Source of the DNA: Yersinia proxima | Lineage (GTDB): Bacteria; Pseudomonadota; Gammaproteobacteria; Enterobacterales; Enterobacteriaceae | Reading direction: 5' to 3' | DNA length: 64,000 bases | NCBI RefSeq assembly: GCF_902170785.1 | Contig: NZ_CABHYG010000004.1 | Location: forward strand, 806,001 to 870,000 | Shown: one piece after another, positions 49,938 to 57,859 of the stretch | Numbering within the stretch: position 1 is the first letter of the stretch | Layout: every line of letters starts with the position of its first letter | The notes under the pieces: generated by a model | What the model was told of the DNA's origin: nothing | The model's input: only the letters and a program-made list of their open reading frames with translations | Database searches by the model: none | Position numbers and translations under genes: made by a program

Positions 49938-50279
49938 TTATCGTTTATTCCAGTGTGAGTTGGGGTCAATCGGCATGCCATCAGCGGTGCAGCCCGTCAC
50001 AAAACCGCTCTTCTCTTGCCGTTGCTTCGTTGAGCTATGATGTGGGGTGCATAATGATTGCCAGTTCTTTCTATCCCAGAATAGTTTCTGAGCCTTGGCT
50101 ATCTGGACTAAGTTGCCAGACATCAAGGCTTCTTTGAGTCGATGCGGCTCGATGTGGTCAACGACTGTTGCGGCTTCAATCCGTCCCTGTTGCTGGCACA
50201 TCACGCACAGGGGGTTGTCACGCAGGAAAGCCGCCCGAGCCTTAGCCCATCGGCTACCGTATACCCTTGGCTCTTTCAT
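49938..50279 (-). CDS. HNH endonuclease (packaging-associated)
   Basis: 113 residues with a zinc-HNH fold: CVMC pair, VVDHIEPHR (first His), NWQSLCTPHHSSTKQ. HK97-type phages keep such a gene beside terS, where it is needed for cos cleavage with the terminase. Confidence 0.9.
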   Translation of the reverse strand: MKEPRVYGSRWAKARAAFLRDNPLCVMCQQQGRIEAATVVDHIEPHRLKEALMSGNLVQIAKAQKLFWDRKNWQSLCTPHHSSTKQRQEKSGFVTGCTADGMPIDPNSHWNKR

Positions 50280-50306
50280 AGTTCGTCCAAAAGAAAAACC
50301 ACCGGC

Positions 50307-50570
50307 TTATAGGGCCAGTGGTTGAGGTTTATTCGCTAAAATAGCATGTTCGATTATATGACGAGCAGGCGCATCCCCGTAGATTGCTATGTAGTATCGC
50401 TTACCTTGATTCTCAAATACCTCAATTCTAAAGACTAAATACCCACCATAATGCGGCACTATTTTAGAAACCATTTCAGGCTTGGATATAAGTTTAAGAC
50501 TGGTAGCACCTAGCTCCATATCTCGCTTATCACCTTCCCATCCTGCACCAAAAATAATGACATCTACCAT
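50307..50570 (-). CDS. Hypothetical small phage protein
   Basis: About 87 residues from the ATG at 50570 (AAGAG nine bases ahead); a GTG at 50579 is possible. Mixed alpha/beta pattern (SKIVPHYGGYLVFRIEVFEN). No family recognised. It lies between the HNH gene and the lysis cassette. Confidence 0.55.
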   Translation of the reverse strand: MVDVIIFGAGWEGDKRDMELGATSLKLISKPEMVSKIVPHYGGYLVFRIEVFENQGKRYYIAIYGDAPARHIIEHAILANKPQPLAL

Positions 50571-50653
50571 GATTTTCACTCTTAAATGGAAGTTAATACA
50601 TCTTCTATATTCTTTATGTTTAGTGTCAAATCATTTAGGGGTCATTGGTGATT

Positions 50654-50917
50654 CTATAGCTTCATTTTAACATTCTGCCGCCACCCAATAACCTCATCCA
50701 ACCGCCCCTTGCAGATCCGCAGCTCACGTTTCAACGCCAGCGCATACAGCCCACTATCACCCCAAGTAGTGCCGACGAATTCCGGTACCTCGCATTCTGT
50801 TAATGCTGATTCTGGCGGTAGCAATACGGGGCAACTAGCTGGTGGACGTGAAGCCGCTTTATTCGCGCATGATGTTAATGCTAGCGTCAGGCATGCGCTG
50901 AATAGCACACTTATCAT
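50654..50917 (-). CDS. Outer-membrane spanin Rz1-like lipoprotein
   Basis: 87 residues from the ATG at 50917, with lipobox LTSC (acylated Cys17) and a proline-rich segment (RPPASCPVLLPPES). It begins inside Rz in another frame and overlaps it by 59 bases, the usual Rz/Rz1 layout. With Rz it fuses inner and outer membranes in the last step of lysis. Confidence 0.85.
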   Translation of the reverse strand: MISVLFSACLTLALTSCANKAASRPPASCPVLLPPESALTECEVPEFVGTTWGDSGLYALALKRELRICKGRLDEVIGWRQNVKMKL

Positions 50918-51191
50918 CTGACGACGCCGCCAGAAACCGCTTAAGCCGATCTTCACTTTCATTGCGTAGTTTCCTTTCTTTCTCTAGCTGACGGGCAGTG
51001 GCTGCTCGGTTGGCGGTGTCATTCACCTGGTATGCATCAATGATGTTGCCCAGTGCCGTGTTTGTGGTTTGCTCGGCCACCAGCTCCGCTTCCGTTTTTT
51101 TGACCTGATTTGAGAGGCGATAACTGTTAAAGAGCAGAGCCGACACAATAACCACCAGCACAGCAATAACTATCCCAATGACCTTATTCAT
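50859..51191 (-). CDS. Inner-membrane spanin Rz-like
   Basis: 110 residues: one N-terminal membrane helix (VIGIVIAVLVVIVSALLF) and a long periplasmic coiled coil (QVKKTEAELVAEQTTNTALG). It overlaps the endolysin stop by eight bases. Confidence 0.88.
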   Translation of the reverse strand: MNKVIGIVIAVLVVIVSALLFNSYRLSNQVKKTEAELVAEQTTNTALGNIIDAYQVNDTANRAATARQLEKERKLRNESEDRLKRFLAASSDDKCAIQRMPDASINIMRE

Positions 51192-51714
51192 CCAGCCCCC
51201 AACAGGTCAGTTCGCTTTCTTGCGCGCGGCGTTCTATCTGCCCGTAACAGTTATTTGAGCGGATATTGCAATCCTTACCGCCGTCATATACCCAGCGTTT
51301 GATTTCAGCGCATGCGCCTTTGCGGTCGCCAGCGTTGAGTTTTTTATAGAACGTGGAGGTGAAACATTTACTTGGGCCGATGTTATAGGGGCAAAACGAA
51401 GCGATACCGGCAATCTGTGGTTCAGTCAGCGGTACCCGGACATTTTTCTTCACCCAGCTTATAGCCTTATCAGCCTCCAGCTGATTCACCGCAGCACATT
51501 TCTCCGCTGACAGCTTCATCCCTTTCACTACCGGTTTACCATCGACTTGAGTAGCACCACGGCAAATAGTCCAAATCCCCTTTCCATCGGGATAAGCAAC
51601 CAGCCGGTTCCCCTCTTTCTCATCCAAAAGCTGATCAAGAATTATGGTGGCCGGTGCTGCAACCATAATCAGAGCCAGAACTGCCGCGCTTAATTTACTT
51701 TTGGTCGAGGCCAT
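51184..51714 (-). CDS. SAR endolysin (GH24 lysozyme, R21-like)
   Basis: 176 residues. The N-terminal weakly hydrophobic segment (SAAVLALIMVAAPATIILDQ), rich in Ala and Gly-like small residues, is a signal-anchor-release domain. The catalytic triad follows the T4 pattern Glu34-x8-Asp43-x5-Thr49 in EGNRLVAYPDGKGIWT. It degrades peptidoglycan once freed from the membrane. The ATG at 51714 overlaps the holin stop as TGATG. Confidence 0.92.
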   Translation of the reverse strand: MASTKSKLSAAVLALIMVAAPATIILDQLLDEKEGNRLVAYPDGKGIWTICRGATQVDGKPVVKGMKLSAEKCAAVNQLEADKAISWVKKNVRVPLTEPQIAGIASFCPYNIGPSKCFTSTFYKKLNAGDRKGACAEIKRWVYDGGKDCNIRSNNCYGQIERRAQESELTCWGLDE

Positions 51715-51929
51715 CACTCACCATCCGGTTTATAGCCGTGGCGACGATCCCAAATCTTGACGCCAGCATTAAGCATAAATGTCAGGGCCATAAAGAATAA
51801 CGAACCAAGCACACCAATCACCGTCCACTCATCAGGGGTGAAGCCAGCAATCAGCTCTTTAGCCCAAAAAATAAAACTACCACCCGACGCCAGGTAGGAA
51901 GCATTAGAAGCGATATTGCTCATTTTCAT
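51714..51929 (-). CDS. Pinholin, S21-like
   Basis: 71 residues resembling phage 21 S: an externalisable first helix (ASYLASGGSFIFWAKELI), the segment DEWTVIGVLGSLFFMALTFM as second helix, and a charged tail. The start MKM offers two Met codons with a Lys between. GGGGGAG lies three bases before the first and nine before the second, the same dual-start idea as the antiholin/holin pair of phage 21. Pinholins depolarise the membrane and release the SAR endolysin. Confidence 0.88.
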   Translation of the reverse strand: MKMSNIASNASYLASGGSFIFWAKELIAGFTPDEWTVIGVLGSLFFMALTFMLNAGVKIWDRRHGYKPDGE

Positions 51930-52046
51930 GATCTCCCCCTCCCGGTCAGCGGGTTGGGCGCGTAGTTAAGGAATTTAGCCCACCAGTGCAGCCACTCATG
52001 CGGAGTAATGTGTGTGGAGTTGATTGGGTGACTGATGGGCTAAAAC

Positions 52047-52075
52047 GAAAAAGCCCCAGCATTTAGGCTAGGGCT
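52047..52075 (-). terminator. Terminator between the methyltransferase and the lysis genes
   Basis: Minus strand AGCCCTAGC / GCTGGGGCT stem followed by TTTTT. It begins at the methyltransferase stop codon, so the lysis genes need their own promoter or Q-type antitermination. Confidence 0.75.
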
Positions 52076-53120
52076 AAGTAAGTAATGCTTTGATTTCCTC
52101 AACGGTCTGATTAAACCGTTCTTCTTCCAGTTCGACCCCGATCCCCACTCTACCTAGCTTTAAAGCGGCTTTGAGTGTGGCACCCGATCCCAAAAAGAAA
52201 TCAGCCACCACATCACCCGGCCTGCTGCTAGATCTGATTATGTGTTCCATCAAGTCTGCAGGTTTCTCACAAGGATGTTTACCAGGATAAAAAGCAACAG
52301 AAGGAAATGTCCAAACATCGGTATATGGTACATCAGCAGTAACAGCGAACGGTCGCCGCAATGATTCATACTCGAGGCCCAACTCTGAATACTGCCGATT
52401 CAATATCTGATATTCCGCTACCAGATCATGATGGGGTTTACTCAATATCCCCTGTTGATGCTTCCCAGCTGCTATGCGGCTAAACAGAGTTTGCAACACG
52501 GCATATTGCTCGGCATTAGGTAATTGCCATTGGCTTTCACTAAACCAATGACTCGACATTTGCCGACCTGTCGCCTCATTTATAGCCTTTGCCGACACGC
52601 CAAGCGATGCTCTGGCCAACCGGAAATAATCAATCAATGGCTTGAAGACATTCTGTTTCAGTGTCTTGCATTTGTCGGCATAAGTGCTGCCCTTGGGCGT
52701 GAATGGCCCCGCATAATGGTCTGCAAAGATAATCCGCTCAGTTGCAGGGAAGTAAGAGCGCAAATCCTCTTTATGCATGCGCCGCCACGGGCCTGATGGT
52801 TTAGCCCAGATAATATGGTTCAGCACATTAAAACGCCCACGCACCAGAATTTCTGTGTCGGCAGCAAGGCGAGAACCGCAAAACATATAAAGACTGCCGG
52901 AAGGTTTCAATACCCGCCAAAACTCCGCAAGCAACTCATCTAACCAGGCAAGATATGCCGACTCACTTTCCCACTGATTATCCCATTTACATGACTTAAC
53001 CCTGAAATAAGGCGGATCAGTAGCTATCAGGTCAATGCAGTTATCAGGCAGGGTTTTGATATAACAAAGAGAATCAGCGTTAATAATTTTACTACTGTTT
53101 AAATAAACAGTGTTTTTCAT
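52074..53120 (-). CDS. Orphan DNA methyltransferase (beta class, N4/N6)
   Basis: 348 residues. The catalytic motif DPPYF comes first (LIATDPPYFRVK), followed by the SAM-binding region near the C-terminus (VVADFFLGSGATLKAALKLG), the beta-class order. A target-recognition insert of about 120 residues lies between. No restriction enzyme is next to it, so it is likely a protective or regulatory methylase. It sits at the head of the lysis region. Confidence 0.9.
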   Translation of the reverse strand: MKNTVYLNSSKIINADSLCYIKTLPDNCIDLIATDPPYFRVKSCKWDNQWESESAYLAWLDELLAEFWRVLKPSGSLYMFCGSRLAADTEILVRGRFNVLNHIIWAKPSGPWRRMHKEDLRSYFPATERIIFADHYAGPFTPKGSTYADKCKTLKQNVFKPLIDYFRLARASLGVSAKAINEATGRQMSSHWFSESQWQLPNAEQYAVLQTLFSRIAAGKHQQGILSKPHHDLVAEYQILNRQYSELGLEYESLRRPFAVTADVPYTDVWTFPSVAFYPGKHPCEKPADLMEHIIRSSSRPGDVVADFFLGSGATLKAALKLGRVGIGVELEEERFNQTVEEIKALLT

Positions 53121-53265
53121 AGATCATTCTACCGTTTCTTGGTAGGCTCAGATCCGCTTTGTGCACACAAGCGTTGGGCCTTGGTTCGCCTGTGACTTTG
53201 CAAACAGGCGAATGGCAGAAGCAGTGTTACCAGCACTCTTCTGCCGCCCATTCCACAAACAAAAA

Positions 53266-53339
53266 AGCCCTGACTTATGTCGGGGCTTATCATTTTTGGG
53301 GACTGATAAAACACAAAACCCCGCACAAAGGCGAGGTTT
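53266..53339 (-). terminator. Tandem terminators upstream of the methyltransferase
   Basis: Two minus-strand hairpins with T runs: AGCCCCGAC/GTCAGGGCT (53266-53287) and AAACCTCGC/GCGGGGTTT (53316-53339), each with a wobble pair. A further 9-bp hairpin TTCGCCTGT/ACAGGCGAA lies near 53182-53212. The region 53121-53530 has no convincing gene. It separates the 409-residue cargo gene from the late genes and could serve as a tR'-like site for Q; that is an inference. Confidence 0.6.
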
Positions 53340-53530
53340 CTTTGATTGGATAAGCGCTACTGCACAACCAACTCTTATCACAATAGTGGGTAAAATTCGT
53401 AACGAATAGCTGTTTATATGTTTTTTTATTCGTTCATACTTACTCTGACACTCATTGTACTCTGGGTTCAATCAGATCAGACGGTCAGCTTTGTGCCATA
53501 TGCGGACATTGTCCATTACACTAATGTGTC

Positions 53531-54760
53531 CTAATTAGTAGTTTGCCATAGTGGACATGATTTATATTTACTTTCCCGGATCTTTGGCTGCAATTCATTA
53601 ATTGATTCGAATTTCTCGTTGATTTTCAAGTCTATCAATTTGAAAATTATGGAGCGGCTAAATGTTAACGCCTTTTTCAACTCATTTTCTCCAAGATTAT
53701 TAGACCCAGCATGGACTACTTTAGATCTTAATCCATATAGTTCTTTGACGTAATCTTCAATTTCTAAGCATTCATCTACTGATTCCCCACTTATATAAGC
53801 ACATTGTTCAGCCATGCTAGCTACTATAGAGGCAGTAATAACACTATGTTCATTAACTTTGAAAAGTGCTTCAAGCGCAATTACGACTTTCAGTAAGGCA
53901 CTTGATCTGTTTTTATCGCGATAAGCTTCGCCAATCCATTCAACTGCTCTGGAGAGTTTCCTTTCAAGTTGGGTGCCCGGAGATAAAACGACATTAAAAA
54001 AATTCGTCATCAAGCTTTCTTTTTTTTCTGGAAAATAATCAGCCAGATCAGTCAGATCAATTATTTGATCTTGTTCACGTTTATTTCCAGCCCTTCCAAA
54101 AATTGAGCCTTCCGTATAAATAATCGATGGTTCGGTAGGAGAAAACTCATACATAAAAGCACCTATAGAAAACTCTTTACCTTTCTTCGCCGATAAGAAA
54201 GCAAATGACAACTCTAGTGTGTTGAAAAAAGTGTCTGCAATTTCTGAAGCTTTATAGGAATCTAATGATTTCACACATAATTGAACAACAGTTTTTGTAG
54301 GTTGCTGTTTACTAAAGAAAGTATCTGAGAATGGAAGTTTTATATGGCTTGCATGGCGAGGAATCTCATAAAAACAAAATGGCCCTAGATTAACAGGGTG
54401 AGACCCATTTTTTATATTTCCACCAAATACTTGTTTAACAACCCTATGTTCTCTTTGCTTAACTAAACTACTAATGAGGTTTTTGAAATATTTAACACGA
54501 ACATCCACATCATCATCCGGGTGATCACTACAATCAAATAAGGTTTTTTCAATATAATATCTAAAATATATCTTTGAAATAAATTGTCCATCATTGGTTT
54601 TTGATAAATTATCTAATCCTTTTTCAAAAGATTCATTGTCAGTGATTATAATGACGTTACCAATAAATCCATCGTCAGAAAATATTCTTTTTTCGACTGT
54701 GGTTTTATTTAATGTACATGATTTAAAAATTCGACTGGAAATATCTTTGCTATAAGTCAT
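53531..54760 (-). CDS. Apea-like HEPN protein (candidate abortive-infection RNase)
   Basis: 409 residues, AT-rich. The start at 54760 has AGGATTCAGG ahead; a TTG at 54799 is discounted. The C-terminal region (about 260-380) is helical and resembles HEPN/Apea: SALLKVVIALEALFKVNEHS, ASMAEQCAYISGE, then LYGLRSKVVHAGS with Arg345-x4-His350, the HEPN ribonuclease motif. The N-terminal 250 residues (EFSIGAFMYEFSPTEPSIIY among them) would be the sensor. It lies in an island between Q and the late genes with its own flanking non-coding DNA. The HEPN reading is fairly strong; the defence role is inferred from relatives such as ApeA. Confidence 0.72.
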   Translation of the reverse strand: MTYSKDISSRIFKSCTLNKTTVEKRIFSDDGFIGNVIIITDNESFEKGLDNLSKTNDGQFISKIYFRYYIEKTLFDCSDHPDDDVDVRVKYFKNLISSLVKQREHRVVKQVFGGNIKNGSHPVNLGPFCFYEIPRHASHIKLPFSDTFFSKQQPTKTVVQLCVKSLDSYKASEIADTFFNTLELSFAFLSAKKGKEFSIGAFMYEFSPTEPSIIYTEGSIFGRAGNKREQDQIIDLTDLADYFPEKKESLMTNFFNVVLSPGTQLERKLSRAVEWIGEAYRDKNRSSALLKVVIALEALFKVNEHSVITASIVASMAEQCAYISGESVDECLEIEDYVKELYGLRSKVVHAGSNNLGENELKKALTFSRSIIFKLIDLKINEKFESINELQPKIRESKYKSCPLWQTTN

Positions 54761-55140
54761 CCTGAATCCTAATGTGATGGTGTAAACTAATACAGTCAAT
54801 GCTTATCATGATACTATATCTCTATTGAAACAATAAATTGGAATTAGATAAAATTCAATAAGTTAACACTTCATCAGTTATGTCCGCTTTTCGCTCATAG
54901 CAGACCTGACAGCAATTCAGACAGGCCCCTCCGTGCCAGAAGCGGACTATGGACACGCTACGAATGAAGCAGTAATGTACGTAGGCGTTGTAGTTCCTCA
55001 TCCTCGTCTGATGTCGTGTTTGTGGCCCCCCTCAAGCAGAGTGAGGAGTACCCCATGGGGCAGAGAGTGTTATTGGGCTCATCCGACGAAAAAATATTAT
55101 TTCCCCAAGTGTCTTTTACTAATGATTAGCCGCAGGAACT
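54761..55140. other. Non-coding part of the accessory island
   Basis: This 380-bp stretch separates divergent genes. It has an AT-rich half next to the HEPN-type gene, presumably its promoter, and a more GC-rich half with GTCCGCTT ... AAGCGGAC arms (near 54883 and 54943) that look like remains of other sequence. A 119-codon plus frame over the GC-rich half is not convincing. Confidence 0.4.
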
Positions 55141-55521
55141 ATGAATGGAGGCTATGTGGAATACATTGCAAAATCGCCACGACTGCGATTGTCGGTTACG
55201 CTACTGTTAACAGTAGCAATTGGTGTATTATCAAGCATCATGGCAGGTCAAATAATGCCACAAGGTGTACTAACTTGGTCGCTACTACCTAAAGTTTCTT
55301 CTTTTTGGTTGTTAGTGCTATTTTCCGGGGGTTGGATTTTTATCCATGTAAATTTTCTTAATTACGATGAAAATATCATGAGATATGCAGATGACCAGCA
55401 CTGTATTGCCCTCATCCGGAAAGCAAAACTTGAAGGGCTTGTTGTACTCATACAGAAAAATCCAGAGCAGGCCTCTTTGGTTGATGCAAAGACATTTCTA
55501 AAAAATCTGGGGATAAAATGA
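55141..55521 (+). CDS. Small two-helix membrane protein coupled to a RelE-like gene
   Basis: 126 residues. Two membrane helices (SVTLLLTVAIGVLSSIMAG and SSFWLLVLFSGGWIFIHV) are followed by a 55-residue helical cytoplasmic tail (CIALIRKAKLEGLVVLIQKN). An AGGAAC site precedes the ATG; a GTG at 55156 with GGAGG ahead is an alternative. The stop overlaps the next start as ATGA, so the two products are coupled. No family recognised. In place it is where an antitoxin would be. Confidence 0.6.
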   Translation: MNGGYVEYIAKSPRLRLSVTLLLTVAIGVLSSIMAGQIMPQGVLTWSLLPKVSSFWLLVLFSGGWIFIHVNFLNYDENIMRYADDQHCIALIRKAKLEGLVVLIQKNPEQASLVDAKTFLKNLGIK

Positions 55522-55769
55522 GCATACTCCTCTCTAAGACAGCGCAAGAAAAACTACAGAAAAGTGAACTCCGCTCTCAGGTATCGGTACTTCAACTAAT
55601 GTCTAAACTTGAAGCTTTAAACATATCAAAACTAGAAAGTGACCCATCAGTTCGACGGGTGAAAGGTACGACAGAAGAGATTTATGTAATGCGTATAGGT
55701 AGCAATCTACGTGCTTTTCTCACTAAGAGAGGAACAGATATTATTCTGCTTAGCATTGAGAACGGCTAG
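55518..55769 (+). CDS. RelE/ParE-superfamily-like small protein
   Basis: 83 residues. The pattern LLSKTAQEKLQKSELRSQV, then VRRVKGTTEEIYVMRIGS, NLRAFLTKRGTDIILLSI fits the RelE fold: N-terminal helices, then strands with the basic residues Lys and Arg. Length is right for the family. It may be a translation-dependent mRNase toxin or a degenerate relative. It follows the membrane protein with an ATGA overlap. Confidence 0.55.
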   Translation: MSILLSKTAQEKLQKSELRSQVSVLQLMSKLEALNISKLESDPSVRRVKGTTEEIYVMRIGSNLRAFLTKRGTDIILLSIENG

Positions 55770-56302
55770 CCATTCACTCAACTGGACTGACCCACAGAAT
55801 AAAGGATGCACGAGATCGAGCTATACGTACTCATCAACTGAATAAGTCCCGTAAACTGTATCGCAGCGTCAACACGACTACGCGGCACCATTCTAATAAT
55901 CCTGGTGCTGAGTATCGCTGGGAACGCAATCGCAAAAAAGTCGGAGATGAGCTACTGGCAAAGCGCGAGACAATGCATGGCAGACAGAAGCGTGGCCGAG
56001 ACTACGCACCATTGTTTTATTTTCTGATCAAGCAGATTGGCAAACCGTGGGATGAAATATTCAGCGAAGTATGTGGACGTCTTGATACCACCGAGCCTGT
56101 ATTCTGGTTGGTCGCACTATATGAGTATCAGCGAAGGGATTTAGTCTGCATTGGCGAAAGCAGTTTTTATCCGGGTTTGTTTGTTGATGAGAATGGAATT
56201 CTGCAACAGGTAAACCCTTCAATTACGAGAAAGGACGTTAAAGTGACTTGTCGCTGCTGTACACACACTTATATTGGTGAACCTGTACCTTGGATAGATT
56301 GA
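55760..56302 (+). pseudogene. Cargo gene with a damaged 5' end
   Basis: An ATG at 55973 opens 109 codons (RDYAPLFYFLIKQIGKPWDE, CIGESSFYPGLFVDENGIL, a CRCC zinc-like pair near the end). The same frame is open back to 55760 and its translation (KDARDRAIRTHQLNKSRKLY) looks like real coding sequence, but no ATG, GTG or TTG occurs there before 55973. An ATG at 55806 with AAAGG ahead lies in another frame and stops at 55841. The gene has probably lost its start by recombination or a frameshift. Family not recognised. Confidence 0.5.
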
Positions 56303-56423
56303 GTGACAACACCTCCTATCTTGCTACGGGTGCGGCCGTCATCAGCAATGAGAGTGATTGCGAACTTCAGCTCCTCACTCATAACCGACGCCCATATTTA
56401 GCCCCCATTGCCAAAGAACATTG

Positions 56424-56837
56424 TCAGCACAGATCCGATACAGTTTTTGTACTATCAGCCTTATGTGTCCACTCATCCATTTCTAACTTAGCGCCAGCCA
56501 TAATCAAACAGGCATCTACAAAAGTTTCCGCCAGCATGAGTTTTAACCGAATCTTACCCTCTGAGCACTTATGCTTTCGGGCAATCGCTGACTTTGATAT
56601 CCCCTTCTTATAATGCTGCTCAATCAGATCGTACTCTTCGCTGCGCCCTGCCTTTTTCAATCGGCCGATAGCAGCATCGACTAGCAACCCGTCATTATCA
56701 CAGCAAGACAATCGTGCTTTTGAGGTGCTTGGTAAAAGCCCTTTGAAGCCAGCGGCAATAGGGGAATAGCCAACACCACTATCTTCATTAGCAGCCCAGC
56801 CGCCCCAGCGTTCCAGAACTAACTGAATATCTCTCAT
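56424..56837 (-). CDS. Late antiterminator Q
   Basis: 137 residues of the phage antitermination Q family (P22/82 type): MRDIQLVLERWGGWAANEDS, YSPIAAGFKGLLP, and the HTH-like YKKGISKSAIARKHKCSEGK. It modifies RNA polymerase at the late promoter so that it passes terminators into lysis, head and tail genes. It overlaps the DUF968 gene by four bases. The accessory island separates it from those genes. Confidence 0.92.
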   Translation of the reverse strand: MRDIQLVLERWGGWAANEDSGVGYSPIAAGFKGLLPSTSKARLSCCDNDGLLVDAAIGRLKKAGRSEEYDLIEQHYKKGISKSAIARKHKCSEGKIRLKLMLAETFVDACLIMAGAKLEMDEWTHKADSTKTVSDLC

Positions 56838-57859
56838 GCTAAAGCCCCTATACCGATTGACCGATCCATAAAACGAAATAGCAGAACTATCTGGCTACCG
56901 TGCTTCTCTTCCCACGCTCGCTGGTTATCATGCAATTTGTCATGACAGATACGGCACAAAGGGAAGGTGAACAGGTCATGCGCCTTGGTTGCCATGCCGC
57001 CCTGCCCGTGTCCGATGATGTGGTGAGGGTCACAGTCGCTATTACCACAACCGCAGCAAGGCTGTGATTTCACCCATTGCAGATATTTCCGGTTCTCCCA
57101 GCGCCGCAGTTTTGGCCTGAGCATAAAACCTGCTGGTGGCTCGGCATCAACCTTTAGAGCCAAAGCGGGTTTTACTGCTATTTCCGTTGGTGGCTTGGCT
57201 TTCGTCACTTTCCTGGCAACCACCTCTTGTGGTGCAGGTGTCCAGGTAATATCACTCTCTTTTGTGCCGCCAGTTTCGATCACTGCGGGTGGCATACGCA
57301 GAGAAGAACGGGCAATAGCATCCGGCAACAGGTCGTAAACCTCGTTAACCACCGCCCACCAACACAACTCCGGCAGCGTCAGCTGGTGGCCCTCAGAAAA
57401 ACGAAAGTAGCCGCGAACGGTTTCGACCACCCAAGCGACGAGATTATTGGTCGCCAGTTGATTTAGGCGAGGAAGTGTCTGCTCTCTCAGCTTATTGTCG
57501 TGATGCCAGCACAGACGAATTGACCGTTGGTTATAACGCAAGGTGCTGAGATTGCGGTCATGGCTATCATCCGGATCATGCCACTGGCACTCTTTCAGCC
57601 GTTCAACCCATGCCTCAAGCACACGAGGGCCACCAGCAGCATTGATAACCCGCTCATGTTCAAAGAACGGTAACAATCGCGGATCATTGGCTAGCTGTTG
57701 ATTGGCGACCGGCAACGCGCCAGCAGGCAGCAATTTAAACTCATCCGGTTCAGTGGCCACCAGCAAGCGGCCTGACATATACGGCAATAAATCTGCACCT
57801 GGCTTCAATATCACCACGCCCAGCTCACGCTGAATAAACGGGGTTAATAGCGCCCTCAT
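56834..57859 (-). CDS. DUF968-family protein with C-terminal HNH nuclease
   Basis: 341 residues. The N-terminal 200 (MRALLTPFIQRELGVVILKP, LRYNQRSIRLCWHHDNKLRE) are the DUF968 domain. The end has a zinc HNH: CCGCG, DPHHIIGHGQGGMATKAHD, LCRICHDKLH. Such genes sit in the nin-like region before Q and may help recombination or replication. It overlaps the MT-A70 gene by four bases. Confidence 0.9.
   Translation of the reverse strand: MRALLTPFIQRELGVVILKPGADLLPYMSGRLLVATEPDEFKLLPAGALPVANQQLANDPRLLPFFEHERVINAAGGPRVLEAWVERLKECQWHDPDDSHDRNLSTLRYNQRSIRLCWHHDNKLREQTLPRLNQLATNNLVAWVVETVRGYFRFSEGHQLTLPELCWWAVVNEVYDLLPDAIARSSLRMPPAVIETGGTKESDITWTPAPQEVVARKVTKAKPPTEIAVKPALALKVDAEPPAGFMLRPKLRRWENRKYLQWVKSQPCCGCGNSDCDPHHIIGHGQGGMATKAHDLFTFPLCRICHDKLHDNQRAWEEKHGSQIVLLFRFMDRSIGIGALA

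Noticed and set aside
53148-53471. A 107-codon minus frame upstream of the methyltransferase
   Set aside because: It reads straight through two intrinsic terminator hairpins and a further inverted repeat and has no protein-like pattern.
54933-55292. A 119-codon plus-strand frame in the accessory island
   Set aside because: It overlaps most of the better supported membrane-protein frame at 55141, has no ribosome-binding site and an irregular composition rich in Trp, Cys and Ser.
56290-56613. A 107-codon plus-strand frame running into gene Q
   Set aside because: Most of it is antisense to the end of Q and no ribosome-binding site is present.
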